Source: RDXT01 sp033762375
GTDB lineage: Bacteria; Bacteroidota; Bacteroidia; J057
DNA length: 64,000 nt
Direction: 5' to 3'
Assembly: GCA_033762375.1 (NCBI GenBank)
Contig: JANRLQ010000102.1
Coordinates: 76,403 to 140,402 of the forward strand
A model generated the notes under the pieces. The model was not told where the DNA came from. It made no database searches and was given only the letters and a program-made list of their open reading frames with translations. Shown piece after piece: positions 36,716-45,795 of this stretch (positions within the stretch are counted from its first letter, which is position 1; every line of letters begins with the position of its first letter). Made by a program: the position numbers and the translations under genes.

Positions 36716-36786
36716 AGGGCTGAGGTTTGGGAGTGTAACTTCCAGCCGGGCGAAATGTTGGGTATCCGGCCCCGGCCCAAACAAAT

Positions 36787-36815
36787 TCCCTCCTGCCACA
36801 TCATGACAGGAGGGA
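36787..36815 (-). terminator. Probable terminator after the TonB receptor gene
   Basis: Stem TCCCTCCTG/CAGGAGGGA with an 11-base loop, 47 bp beyond the receptor stop on the minus strand, followed there by ATTTGTTT. The T-tract is imperfect. Confidence 0.5.
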
Positions 36816-36862
36816 CCTTTTCAAACTTACTTCAACCTTACTTACTATTTAATATACAATAC

Positions 36863-39484
36863 TTACTGGGGTCTGCGGCCACCGCCACCGCCGCCGCCAC
36901 CTGGTGTATTCATGCCGCCGCCACCACCGCCATTGTTATCATCGCCGGCTTTGATGTCGTCATTGTTGACGGACTTGGACCTGCGCCGGGGCTGCTCAAA
37001 GGACATCTTACCAAACCGGTAATTAAAGGTGAGTTTCACACCCCGGTTCAGGAGCAGGGTTTCATTGACCTGGGTGAAAGTCGTCGTCGTGAACTCGCTG
37101 CGCTGGAGAAGGCCCCGGGTGAAAAAGTTGTCACCGGCCAGTCCCAGGCTGCCTTTTTTGTTGGCAAACTCTTTCCGCACGCCCAGGGAGTACATCCCAA
37201 ACCCATTCTGACGGCCCTGGAGCTGCACCTGGGCACCCCGCATAAACCCAAAGCCTTGGATCGTGAACCCTTTGGGCAGGGTGACAGAGGTCATGATCCG
37301 CCCGCTGAGGACAAAGCCCTGGTTGCTGAGGGTCTCTGTCAGGCCCTGCTGGTTGGTGGCTTGTCCCTCGATGAAGGTGTACAAAATATCACCGCCACCA
37401 TTGAGGGTCCATTTGGGGGTAATATAGATATTGCCAAAGAGGTTGGTGCCGAAGGTCTGCTGTTTGCCGATATTTTCAAATGTGGTGATAATCGCACCGG
37501 GAACAGAGTCAGAGGGTACCCGGATCTGGGTAATGACATTGTTGGTGAGGCGGCCGAAGAGCGAGACACTCAGATATGTTTTTTTCAGGGCAGCCCCCAG
37601 GCTTATCTCCAGGTTGTCGGTCAGCTCCGGGCTGAGGCTTGGGTTGCCGATGGTGATATTCTGCGGGTTGGCGGCATTGACGTTGGGGTTGAGCTGCTGG
37701 AGTCCCGGACGCTGGATCCGGCGGTTATAACCGGCTTTAAGCGTAAAGCCTTCTTTGAGCTGCTTGGAGACATTGACGCTCGGGAGCAGGTTATAATAAC
37801 TGGGGATTACAATATCTCCGGTCTCACGTGAATCAGCCTCTATGCCGGTATATTCGTAGCGTACCCCTGCTTTGAGCGAATATTTTTTGGCCGTGGAGAG
37901 CGTGTAGGACAGGTACCCTGCTCCCACCTGCTGGGTATAATCGAGGACATCTGCCGGGCGGTTCGGGTCAATCTCATAACTCTCGCTGGCACCTACAGAC
38001 TTCTCATACCGGTAATCGCTGATGACCTGACGGCTGATCACCTTGGCACCTGTCTCGAAGATCTGATTTTTGGAGATGGGCATCTGATAGTCCGTCTGGA
38101 AAGTCAGCTCCTGGTTGAAATTGTCGTTGAGGTTTTTTTCCCGGCTCAGGATCGCCCCCACCGGGTCGAGGAGGTCAGCAGTGAAGTTATTGATCAGGTC
38201 ATTGCGGCTGAGCTGGGTAGCGACACTCCACTCATGTCCGGGCTTGAAGATACGGGTATAGTCCAGGTTGAGGTCAATGCTGCCGGAGTTGTCACGGGAG
38301 TCCACGTCTCGGGTATAGGCACTGATGGCGGTGCCGTCCTGAAACAGCTCCGTAAGCTGGTCCTGGGTGCGGTTGAACGCCCGGAGGCCGTACCGTGAGC
38401 TGAAGGTCAGGAATTGATTTTTGGAAATATCGTAGTCCATCCCGAATGAATAATGCCCGAATGCCCCGCGGTCAAAGGCATCTACGGTCTGGCGGGTCAG
38501 GCGCAGGACAGCGTTGTCGGCGATGGTCTGCTCAAAATTAGACTCGGCAGCGTTATAAAAAGCACGTCCCCAGCCCCCTACTGTCGCCCCAAATTTTCCC
38601 TTGCGGTAACTCCCGTTCAGGCCCAGGTTGGCACTCCGGTTGCCGACCCCCGTATCGAGGTTAAGCGTCAGGCCCTGGAGGGTATTTTTTTTCGTGATGA
38701 TGTTGATAATCCCGCCAGAGCCCTCGCCGTCATACTTGGCGGAAGGAGAGGTGATGACCTCGACGGTTTTGATCATGTCAGCCGGGATCTGCCGCAGGGC
38801 GTCCGCCACGCTGGTAGCCATGATGGTGGAGGGTTTGTTATTGATCAGTACCCGGATATTCTGGCTGCCGCGGAGGGATACATTACCTTCCAGGTCCACG
38901 GAGAGCATGGGCACCTTGCGGAGGACATCGGCGGCGTCTCCTCCTTTGGAAGAGAGGTCTTTTTCGGCATTGTACACAAGCCGGTCCACCTTCTCCTCGA
39001 TCAGGGAGCGCTGGCTGGTGATGTCCACCCCGTCGAGGGTGGTGATTTCCGGGGCGAGGATCACGCCGTCCAGGGCCAGCTTCTGACCTTTTTCAAGGGT
39101 TATATCATTGATTGTCTGTGTTTTGTACCCCAGGGAAGATACTTGCAGGTTGTAGGTCTCTGTACCCAGGCGGGAGAGCTTGAAGGTGCCCTTGTCATCG
39201 GCGATGACACCGTCCACAGGTTTGGGGTTGCCTTTGACGAAGAGCGTCAGGGTAGCAAAGGTCACAGGCTCGCGGGAGACAGAGTCCAGGATGACCCCGG
39301 ATATTTCACCATTGCCACGGGGGGCTGCGCTGACCTGGGCAGGGGCTGCGGCAGGGGGCTGACCCGGATAGGCAGGACGTCCTCCCTGGCCTCCTGGTGC
39401 ACCACCGCCAGACCCTGACGGGAATTGTGCGAAGCTCATCTGCGCACCACAAACAAAGGCAATAAGTACAAAAAGGTTTTTCAT
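36863..39484 (-). CDS. TonB-dependent receptor-like outer membrane beta-barrel with CarboxypepD-regulatory-like domain
   Basis: 873 residues from the ATG at 39484, giving a signal peptide that ends MSFAQ (about 20). Then a Gly/Pro/Ala-rich linker (about 21-57), a carboxypeptidase-regulatory-like domain (ISGVILDSVSREPVTFATLT, about 61-80), a plug (about 150-280, with GEGSGGIINIITKKN) and a barrel of about 550 residues of the OMP_b-brl type. The end is unusual: the last strand (VKLTFNYRFGKMSF) is followed by a basic/acidic stretch and a long poly-Gly tail ending RRPQ. Probably not a SusC type, as no SusD follows. Substrate unknown. Divergent from the LytS/LytTR operon. Confidence 0.88.
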   Translation of the reverse strand: MKNLFVLIAFVCGAQMSFAQFPSGSGGGAPGGQGGRPAYPGQPPAAAPAQVSAAPRGNGEISGVILDSVSREPVTFATLTLFVKGNPKPVDGVIADDKGTFKLSRLGTETYNLQVSSLGYKTQTINDITLEKGQKLALDGVILAPEITTLDGVDITSQRSLIEEKVDRLVYNAEKDLSSKGGDAADVLRKVPMLSVDLEGNVSLRGSQNIRVLINNKPSTIMATSVADALRQIPADMIKTVEVITSPSAKYDGEGSGGIINIITKKNTLQGLTLNLDTGVGNRSANLGLNGSYRKGKFGATVGGWGRAFYNAAESNFEQTIADNAVLRLTRQTVDAFDRGAFGHYSFGMDYDISKNQFLTFSSRYGLRAFNRTQDQLTELFQDGTAISAYTRDVDSRDNSGSIDLNLDYTRIFKPGHEWSVATQLSRNDLINNFTADLLDPVGAILSREKNLNDNFNQELTFQTDYQMPISKNQIFETGAKVISRQVISDYRYEKSVGASESYEIDPNRPADVLDYTQQVGAGYLSYTLSTAKKYSLKAGVRYEYTGIEADSRETGDIVIPSYYNLLPSVNVSKQLKEGFTLKAGYNRRIQRPGLQQLNPNVNAANPQNITIGNPSLSPELTDNLEISLGAALKKTYLSVSLFGRLTNNVITQIRVPSDSVPGAIITTFENIGKQQTFGTNLFGNIYITPKWTLNGGGDILYTFIEGQATNQQGLTETLSNQGFVLSGRIMTSVTLPKGFTIQGFGFMRGAQVQLQGRQNGFGMYSLGVRKEFANKKGSLGLAGDNFFTRGLLQRSEFTTTTFTQVNETLLLNRGVKLTFNYRFGKMSFEQPRRRSKSVNNDDIKAGDDNNGGGGGGMNTPGGGGGGGGRRPQ

Positions 39485-39771
39485 GCTATATAAATTGGGG
39501 GAAGCCATGCCAGTGAGTAAGCCCCGGCACACTTCAATACGGCGAATATGGGGCGATTTGTTTTGCCCTGAATGCCTTATTCGACAACCGGGCGTTTTGT
39601 CTATACTAACCGGCTGATACTCCGGGCATTTACGGATAAATACCCCCTGCCGGTATCTGTCGTATATTCAGGGGCTTTTGTCTATTTTACCTGCCGGAGG
39701 GTCCGCTGATGGTGTTTTGTCAGGCCATAACTCCCTGATTTTTCGTTCATTTACAAGGTTATTACACTCAG
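39485..39771. promoter_or_regulatory. Divergent intergenic region with repeated TTTTGTC motifs
   Basis: This 287-bp gap separates the TonB receptor gene (minus) from the LytS-like kinase (plus). It holds the 10-mer TTTTGTCTAT twice (39595 and 39676) and a third TTTTGTC at 39715. Spacings are 81 and 39 bp. Such repeats in a divergent promoter region may bind a regulator, possibly the LytTR protein of the adjacent operon; this is inference. Confidence 0.35.
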
Positions 39772-40812
39772 ATGCAGTCTTTTCTCCAGCGGCACCGGGT
39801 TTTGTTTCTTCACCTCTCATTCTGGGGGGTGTATTTTTCGTTTTTTTTCTACCAGATCAATTTTTCGAAACACGGAGCAGAACCCAACCCCTGGGAAAGC
39901 CTGGCGAGTGCGATCTTTCAGGTCGCAGCGATGATGACCATCTCCTACCTGAACTATTTTTTATTTCTGCCCCGTTTTTTGCAGCACAAAAACCTGGGCA
40001 GGTACCTGCTGGAGTTTATCGGACCTTTTGTCCTGCTCATCACCCTGTTTATCCATACCAAGCGGTTTCTGATAGACGGATATACCCATGAGGTCAAGTA
40101 CTTTTATTCAGAGCGGTTTATCGTACAGTCCTCGGTGAGTGCTTTTTTTATTGTGGTATTCGTGAGCATGCTCCAGTTTGCGCAGGACTGGTTTGAACTG
40201 GAAGCCCGGAAGCGGGAAGTCGAGAACGAAAAACTCATGGCGGAGTTGCGGTTTCTCAAGGCCCAGATCAATCCACATTTCCTGTTTAATACCCTTAACA
40301 ACCTGTATTACCTGGCGTTCACCCAGTCGCCCAATACAACGGAGGTCATCGCCCGCCTCTCGCAGATGATGCGCTACATGATCCATGACTCCAACCAGCC
40401 CCGCGTGCGCCTGCGGGACGAGGTGACCTACATGGAAAACTATATCAGCCTCGAAAAACTCCGCCTCAACGAGCAGGTCCCCATCGTATTTGAGGTGAAG
40501 GGCAATCCGGATGAAGTCTCCATCGAGCCTTTTATCCTGATCACCTTTCTGGAAAATGCCTTTAAGCACGGGGTGGGAAACCATTTTCCGGGGGCCTGGG
40601 TCACCGTCCGGCTGGAAATATGCGAAGGAAAATGTATCTATGAGGTCGCCAACAGCAAACTCCCGGTACAGGCAGACCCCGACGGCGAAAAATCAGGTAT
40701 CGGACTTCAGAACGTACGTCGCCGGCTGGAGCTGAGTTATCAGGGGCGCTACGAGCTCCGGGTCGGGGACGAAGCCGACCGTTATACGATACACCTTACC
40801 CTCGATCTCTGA
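39772..40812 (+). CDS. LytS/YehU-type sensor histidine kinase
   Basis: 346 residues. Four transmembrane helices in the first 140 residues (for instance VLFLHLSFWGVYFSFFFY and FIVQSSVSAFFIVVFVSML), a short coiled coil, then the His_kinase domain with FLKAQINPHFLFNTLNNLYY (phospho-His169) and a HATPase domain with N box FLENAFKHG (about 257) and GIGLQNVRRRL. This is the standard Bacteroidota LytS-like kinase. It is translationally coupled to its response regulator by a TGATG overlap. Confidence 0.96.
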   Translation: MQSFLQRHRVLFLHLSFWGVYFSFFFYQINFSKHGAEPNPWESLASAIFQVAAMMTISYLNYFLFLPRFLQHKNLGRYLLEFIGPFVLLITLFIHTKRFLIDGYTHEVKYFYSERFIVQSSVSAFFIVVFVSMLQFAQDWFELEARKREVENEKLMAELRFLKAQINPHFLFNTLNNLYYLAFTQSPNTTEVIARLSQMMRYMIHDSNQPRVRLRDEVTYMENYISLEKLRLNEQVPIVFEVKGNPDEVSIEPFILITFLENAFKHGVGNHFPGAWVTVRLEICEGKCIYEVANSKLPVQADPDGEKSGIGLQNVRRRLELSYQGRYELRVGDEADRYTIHLTLDL

Positions 40813-41585
40813 TGGTATTTTCTTGTGTGATAGTGGACGATGAGCCGATGGCACGGGGCCTGCTGACACAGTATGTGCAAAAGGTACCTTCGCTGCGGCT
40901 GGTTCAGGCCTGCGCCAGCCCGATGGAGGCCCTGGCGCTGCTCCAGGCCGAGCCGGTGGACATCTTGTTTCTGGACATCCAGATGCCCGAGATCACGGGC
41001 CTTTCGCTCCTGAAAATCCTCCGCCGCAAGCCCCTGGTGATCCTGACGACGGCCTACTCCGCGTATGCCCTGGAGGGGTATGAGCATGACGTAGTGGACT
41101 ACCTGCTCAAACCCATCACGCTGGAGCGGTTTCTGAAGGCCGTGGAAAAAGCCGTGCAGCGCCTCCAGGGAGTCTCTCAGCCTCCTGCCAGTCAGGATGC
41201 ACCGGCCCCGGCAGCTTTGTCACCAGAGGGGCAGCCGGAGCCCCGTCCGGGCTTCATATTTGTGAAGGACGGGACCCGCCTCGTCAAGGTCCGCCTCCAT
41301 GAGATCACCTATATCGAGGGCCTCAAAGACTACGTGATCATCCACACGCCCCGGCAGAAGGTGGTCACCCTTCAGCGGCTCAAGTCCCTCGAAACCCAGC
41401 TCCCGGAGGATGCTTTTATCCGGATTCACAACTCCTATATCGTGGCCCTGGACTGGATAGACGCGATTCATAAGGACAAAGTCCAGATCGGGACGGTCTT
41501 TATCCCCGTGAGTGATACCTATCGCAAGGCGTTCCGGGACTTCATCGGGCAGCACCATACCGGCTGGGAAAAAGGCAGTCTCTGA
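40812..41585 (+). CDS. LytTR-family response regulator
   Basis: 257 residues. Receiver domain with acidic pocket DDE (9-11), phospho-acceptor Asp55 (FLDIQMPE) and a Lys in LLKPI (about 97). A Pro/Ala-rich linker (about 125-145) leads to the LytTR DNA-binding domain (VKVRLHEITYIEGLKDYVII to the end). Its ATG overlaps the kinase stop by one base, so the pair forms one operon. It may control the divergent TonB receptor gene, which is the only obvious neighbour target. Confidence 0.96.
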   Translation: MVFSCVIVDDEPMARGLLTQYVQKVPSLRLVQACASPMEALALLQAEPVDILFLDIQMPEITGLSLLKILRRKPLVILTTAYSAYALEGYEHDVVDYLLKPITLERFLKAVEKAVQRLQGVSQPPASQDAPAPAALSPEGQPEPRPGFIFVKDGTRLVKVRLHEITYIEGLKDYVIIHTPRQKVVTLQRLKSLETQLPEDAFIRIHNSYIVALDWIDAIHKDKVQIGTVFIPVSDTYRKAFRDFIGQHHTGWEKGSL

Positions 41586-41757
41586 CACCCGCTACCCGGC
41601 ATCCTGACCCGCCTGGCAGAAAAAAACAGCCTTGTGTATAAATATTTTCCCAATTATGTTGGTTTTTTGAAGTGAGATTGTGATATTTGCCCTCCGATTC
41701 AGTCAGGGCTTATGCTTCTGGCTTTTCTACCCAGCATCTCATTTAAAGTAAAAGATA

Positions 41758-41994
41758 ATGGCTCGCGTCTGTCAGGTAACCGGCAAAAAAACGATCTCTG
41801 GTTTTCACGTTTCCCACGCCAACAACCACGTAAAGCGTAAGTTTTACCCCAATCTCCAGCACAAGCGTTTTTTTGTGCCTGAAGAGAACCGTTGGGTAGA
41901 GCTTAAGGTTTCTGCACACGGGATAAAAGTCATCAACCGCCTCGGCATCTACGAAGTGCTGAAGGAAATGCGTGCCCGCGGCGAAAAAGTCTGA
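41758..41994 (+). CDS. rpmB: 50S ribosomal protein L28
   Basis: 78 residues beginning MARVCQVTGKKTISGFHVSH, with the usual KRKFYPNLQ and RFWV-like segment (KRFFVPEENRWVELKVS). Bacterial L28 binds 23S rRNA in the large subunit. In many Bacteroidota it is followed by rpmG (L33) and a small conserved gene; here it is alone and followed by a terminator. Full length and intact. Confidence 0.98.
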   Translation: MARVCQVTGKKTISGFHVSHANNHVKRKFYPNLQHKRFFVPEENRWVELKVSAHGIKVINRLGIYEVLKEMRARGEKV

Positions 41995-42021
41995 TCCGGC
42001 AGGGCAGTATGAAACGGTAAA

Positions 42022-42055
42022 AACTCAAGTTACCTGCGTAATTTGGGTTTTTTTT
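42022..42055 (+). terminator. Intrinsic terminator after rpmB
   Basis: An 11-bp stem with two G-U pairs (AACTCAAGTTA/TAATTTGGGTT), a 6-base loop, and at least eight T after it. It starts 28 bp after the rpmB stop. Confidence 0.7.
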
Positions 42056-42197
42056 ATTTTAGGGGGTTTGTGTATGCGGCTGTTGTTCATAAAAAAACGG
42101 CATCAAGGCAACCCCGCCGGTACATAATCAGATTTACCTTAGGGCAGCTGCAACCATTAGCGCGTCTCCGTACATCTTTGGCTGGAATACCTATCCT

Positions 42198-43466
42198 ATG
42201 AAAATCCTTCGCCTGATTATTATGCTGTTGGGCCTTATGGGCCTGAGCCGTGTTTCCGAGGCCCAGATCAGCCGCTCCGGCCACCCTGCTCCAGCTGAGT
42301 CCCGCAGCCAGCTCCGACGGTTTCCGTGTGGAGGTTCTGTGATCCTGAATGAGGATTTTAACTCGGAAGGCCTGCCCGGCAACTGGACCCTTATAGACGG
42401 AGATGGCCTCACACCCAAGACGGAGATTCAGTTTCTGACCCCCAATGGCGGCTGGCAGCTGATTGACGACCTCAAAGATCCCTCCAATGGCAACCGCAGC
42501 CTGGCCTCTCCTGCCTGGTATGAAGGCGGCTCCAGGAGCAATGACTGGCTTATTCTGCCTGGTCCTGTGACCTTGCCCGCACAGACTTGCCTTTCCTGGT
42601 ATGCCTACTCACAGGATGAGTTTTATCCGGAGCAATACGAAGTACGGATTTCCTTCACCAGCCCTGACACGGCAGCTTTCCTGAGCCAGCCCGCCGTCCA
42701 GGCCATCAGCGCAGAGGGTACTACCTTTACCTATCGCACGGCGGACTTGTCTGCTTATGCGGGACAGACGGTGTACCTGGCCTTCCGCCATACTTCTGTG
42801 GACAAGTTTATCCTCGTGATTGACGATATACGCCTCGCAGAGGTGCGGGAGCGCGACCTGGCCATGTTTAGCCTGACTGATTTTACCGCCAATGCCGGCA
42901 ACAAAGTTAAGTTTTCCGGTGCGGTCATCAACCGGGGACTGGATACCCTGCGTTTTGACTCCGCGCAGATGAAAATCAGCTACCGTATAGACCAGGGTAC
43001 GATCGAGCAGGCCGAAATCCGCAAAAAAGTCACCCTCCTCCCAAACGACACCATTCGTTTTTCCCACGACTCTACCTGGATCCCCTTTAATGACGGGGTG
43101 TACAATATCCAGATATGGGTCAGCGGCATTACGGGCGACAATAACCCCGTCAATGACACCCTCGGGCGCTGGCAGGGGATCGGTACCAGTACCGGAATAT
43201 CAGACCTGGCGCCACTCGGGCTGCGGGTATTCCCCAATCCGGTGACAGATATCCTGACCCTGGATCCGGCGACATCGCTGCCCCTGCGCGGGCTGGACCT
43301 GCGCCTGACCAATCTGGCCGGCCAGCAAGTCCTGCCCACGACGCGCTATGAGGTCGTGACAGAAAGCCTGCACCTCGACCTGAGCCTCCTCCCACCGGGG
43401 TTGTATATCCTGCAGGCCCGTGACGCCCAGGGGCGTCAGACCCTTACAATGGTCCAAAAAATTTAA
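42198..43466 (+). CDS. Secreted adhesin-like protein (choice-of-anchor J/cleaved adhesin type) with T9SS sorting domain
   Basis: 422 residues. Signal peptide ending RVSEAQ (about 23). A jelly-roll domain starts LNEDFNSEGLPGNWTLIDGDG (first 20 residues of it about 50-69) and includes SNDWLILPGPVTLP (about 114) and VYLAFRHTSVDKFILVIDDI (about 194-213), the pattern of cleaved-adhesin domains. A CARDB-like beta domain follows (about 225-320), then the type A sorting domain (LGLRVFPNPVTDILTLDPA to the end). Expected to reach the cell surface or medium via the type IX system; binding target unknown. Confidence 0.88.
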   Translation: MKILRLIIMLLGLMGLSRVSEAQISRSGHPAPAESRSQLRRFPCGGSVILNEDFNSEGLPGNWTLIDGDGLTPKTEIQFLTPNGGWQLIDDLKDPSNGNRSLASPAWYEGGSRSNDWLILPGPVTLPAQTCLSWYAYSQDEFYPEQYEVRISFTSPDTAAFLSQPAVQAISAEGTTFTYRTADLSAYAGQTVYLAFRHTSVDKFILVIDDIRLAEVRERDLAMFSLTDFTANAGNKVKFSGAVINRGLDTLRFDSAQMKISYRIDQGTIEQAEIRKKVTLLPNDTIRFSHDSTWIPFNDGVYNIQIWVSGITGDNNPVNDTLGRWQGIGTSTGISDLAPLGLRVFPNPVTDILTLDPATSLPLRGLDLRLTNLAGQQVLPTTRYEVVTESLHLDLSLLPPGLYILQARDAQGRQTLTMVQKI

Positions 43467-43551
43467 AAAATTATAACGATCCCTCCGGTTTTTTGATAAA
43501 TTTGCATGCCCGGGCGCGTTTGCTCGTGTGTAGTATCATTTTATCCGCGAT

Positions 43552-44745
43552 ATGGCATTCTCACATAAAATTACGGCACTGGAAGAATCGGCGACCCTGG
43601 CCGTCGCCAAAAAAGTACGCGAACTCATGGCTGCTGGCCGTGATGTGGTGGGACTCACCCTCGGCGAACCAGACATGGACACCCCGGCCCATATCCGGGA
43701 GGCCGCCAAAAAAGCCCTCGATGACGGCTTTACGCATTATCCGCCCGTAGCGGGTATCCCTGAGCTGCGGCAGGCCATCGTGGACAAACTCAAGCGGGAC
43801 AATGGTATCACCTACACACCGGCACAGACCCTGGTCTCCTGCGGGGCCAAACAGTCGCTCTACAATGTCATTCTGTCTGTCCTCAACCCCGGTGACGGAG
43901 CCATCCTGCCTGCACCCTATTGGGTATCATATTATTCGATCCTGTACATGGCCGAGGCCCGCACGACCGTAGTGCAGACTACCCTCGCCAATGATTTTAA
44001 GATGACGCCTGAGCAACTGGAGGCGGCCATCGAGCCACATACCCGTCTGCTGATCCTCTGTACCCCCTCCAATCCCACCGGCAGCATGTATAGCCGGGCT
44101 GAGATGGATGCCCTGGTCGAGGTATTGGAGCGTCACCCGCAGGTATATGTGATTGCGGATGAAATTTATGAGTATATCTGCTTCGGAAAAGAGCACGTCA
44201 GCCTCGCTGCTTACCCCAGCATGTACGACCGGACGATCACGGTTAATGGTTTTGCCAAAGGATTTGCGATGACCGGCTGGCGTCTGGGGTATATCGCTGC
44301 GCCTAAAGAAATTGTAGCCCTCTGCGAAAAACTCCAGGGACAGGTGACCTCCGGTGCGACTTCTTTTGCCCAAAAAGGAGCAGTAGCGGCCCTGACCCAG
44401 GACATGCAGCCTACCTGGGATATGCGCGAGGAGTTTCACCGCCGCCGCGATATGATGTATGCCGACCTCAAGGCCATCGAAGGAGTCGAAGTAAACCTGC
44501 CGGACGGCGCGTTTTATTTTTATCCTGACCTCGGCAAGTTTCTGCACAAACAAACGCCCGCAGGCCAGACCATTCAGGACATTGAGGCCCTGAGCCTGTA
44601 CCTCCTTGATGAAGAAGGCCTGGCCGTGGTGCCCGGAAGTGCCTTCGGGACCGACGCTCATGTGCGCCTTTCATACGCCTATCCCGTAGAGCAACTCCGG
44701 GATGCGGTTCGCCGCCTCGGCAGTGCCCTTTCCAAGCTGAAATAA
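43552..44745 (+). CDS. Class I PLP-dependent aspartate-type aminotransferase
   Basis: 397 residues. Start MAFSHKITALEESATLAVAK; PLP-related segments TLGEPDMDTPAHI, LVSCGAKQSLYN, LCTPSNPTGSMYS (Asn-Pro binding cofactor and substrate), VIADEIYEYICF, and the Schiff-base lysine in NGFAKGFAMTGWRLGY (Lys236). This is the subgroup Ib aspartate/prephenate aminotransferase pattern. It transfers amino groups between aspartate (or aromatic precursors) and 2-oxoglutarate. A terminator follows immediately. Confidence 0.95.
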   Translation: MAFSHKITALEESATLAVAKKVRELMAAGRDVVGLTLGEPDMDTPAHIREAAKKALDDGFTHYPPVAGIPELRQAIVDKLKRDNGITYTPAQTLVSCGAKQSLYNVILSVLNPGDGAILPAPYWVSYYSILYMAEARTTVVQTTLANDFKMTPEQLEAAIEPHTRLLILCTPSNPTGSMYSRAEMDALVEVLERHPQVYVIADEIYEYICFGKEHVSLAAYPSMYDRTITVNGFAKGFAMTGWRLGYIAAPKEIVALCEKLQGQVTSGATSFAQKGAVAALTQDMQPTWDMREEFHRRRDMMYADLKAIEGVEVNLPDGAFYFYPDLGKFLHKQTPAGQTIQDIEALSLYLLDEEGLAVVPGSAFGTDAHVRLSYAYPVEQLRDAVRRLGSALSKLK

Positions 44746-44756
44746 CCGCTATATCC

Positions 44757-44787
44757 AGCCCGGAACCCTTCGTTCCGGGCTTTTTTT
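44757..44787 (+). terminator. Intrinsic terminator after the aminotransferase gene
   Basis: Perfect 10-bp stem AGCCCGGAAC/GTTCCGGGCT, 5-base loop, then seven T, starting 12 bp past the stop. Confidence 0.92.
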
Positions 44788-44795
44788 GCCTATAC

Positions 44796-45785
44796 ATGCA
44801 TACGATTACCGGCATAGAGGCATTTTTAGCCCGCTGCTCCCAGCTCCGGGTGCTGGTGGTAGGCGACATGATGCTGGACCAGTACCTCTGGGGGCGGGTG
44901 GACCGCATTTCGCCCGAGGCACCTGTACCCGTAGTCGAGGTTTCTCATACCGAAAACCGCCCCGGCGGCGCTGCCAATGTCGCCCTGAATGTCGCCGCGA
45001 TGGGTGCCACCGCATGGCCTGCGGGCATCATCGGGCAGGATGCGTCAGGCCAGGCGCTCCAGGCGCTGATGCAGGCGCAGGGATTTGAGTTGCGGGGAAT
45101 GGTACCCTCACCGGTGCGTACCACCACCACCAAAACCCGGGTCCTGGCCCAGGGCCAGCAGATGTTGCGGTTTGACCGGGAGGACCGGTTTGCCCTGACG
45201 CCCGCTGAACTGGAGACTTTCCGGACGGCACTTGATACCCTGGCAGCTGAGGCCGATGTGATCATCCTGGAAGATTACGACAAGGGGTTGTTTGCCGGAG
45301 ACTGGCTGCCCACGTGGCTGGCGGGGCTCTCCTGTCCTGTCGTGGTGGACCCTAAGTTCCGGCAGTTTTTTCACTATGCCGGCGTGACCCTGTTTAAACC
45401 CAACCTCAAGGAACTAAACGAAGGCATGGGCACCCGCCATACCCAGCAGGACCTGGCCGGGATTGTGGATACCGTACAGGCCCTCCGGGCCCGTATGCCC
45501 CATACCTATACAGCCGTCACCCTGGGAGATGCCGGAATGCTGATCGTGGATGCAGCCCAAGGCTGGACCCATATCCCCGCGCACCGCCGGGCCGTCGCCG
45601 ATGTGTCAGGAGCAGGGGATACGGTCGTTACGGTATTGGCCCTGGGGCTGGCGGCGGGACTCTCCCCCCGGGAGGCCGCCCGATATGCCAACCTGGCAGG
45701 GGGAATCGTCTGTGAGTCCCCGGGCGTGGTGCCCGTGGACAAGGCCCGGCTGGCGGCTGAGGCGATAACATTGGGGTGGGGGTGA
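44796..45785 (+). CDS. rfaE1: D-glycero-beta-D-manno-heptose 7-phosphate kinase (RfaE1/HldA-type PfkB kinase)
   Basis: 329 residues, kinase domain only (no nucleotidyltransferase part). N-terminal VLVVGDMMLDQYLWGRVDRI, SPEAPVPVVEV and NRPGGAANVALNVAAMG are the hallmark segments of heptose kinases. PfkB signatures: VIILEDYDKGLF and, near the C-terminus, DVSGAGDTVVTVLALGLAAG with catalytic Asp275. It phosphorylates heptose-7-phosphate at C1 in ADP-heptose synthesis for lipopolysaccharide. The partner adenylyltransferase is not in the window. Confidence 0.93.
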   Translation: MHTITGIEAFLARCSQLRVLVVGDMMLDQYLWGRVDRISPEAPVPVVEVSHTENRPGGAANVALNVAAMGATAWPAGIIGQDASGQALQALMQAQGFELRGMVPSPVRTTTTKTRVLAQGQQMLRFDREDRFALTPAELETFRTALDTLAAEADVIILEDYDKGLFAGDWLPTWLAGLSCPVVVDPKFRQFFHYAGVTLFKPNLKELNEGMGTRHTQQDLAGIVDTVQALRARMPHTYTAVTLGDAGMLIVDAAQGWTHIPAHRRAVADVSGAGDTVVTVLALGLAAGLSPREAARYANLAGGIVCESPGVVPVDKARLAAEAITLGWG

Positions 45786-45795
45786 AGACCGCAGA

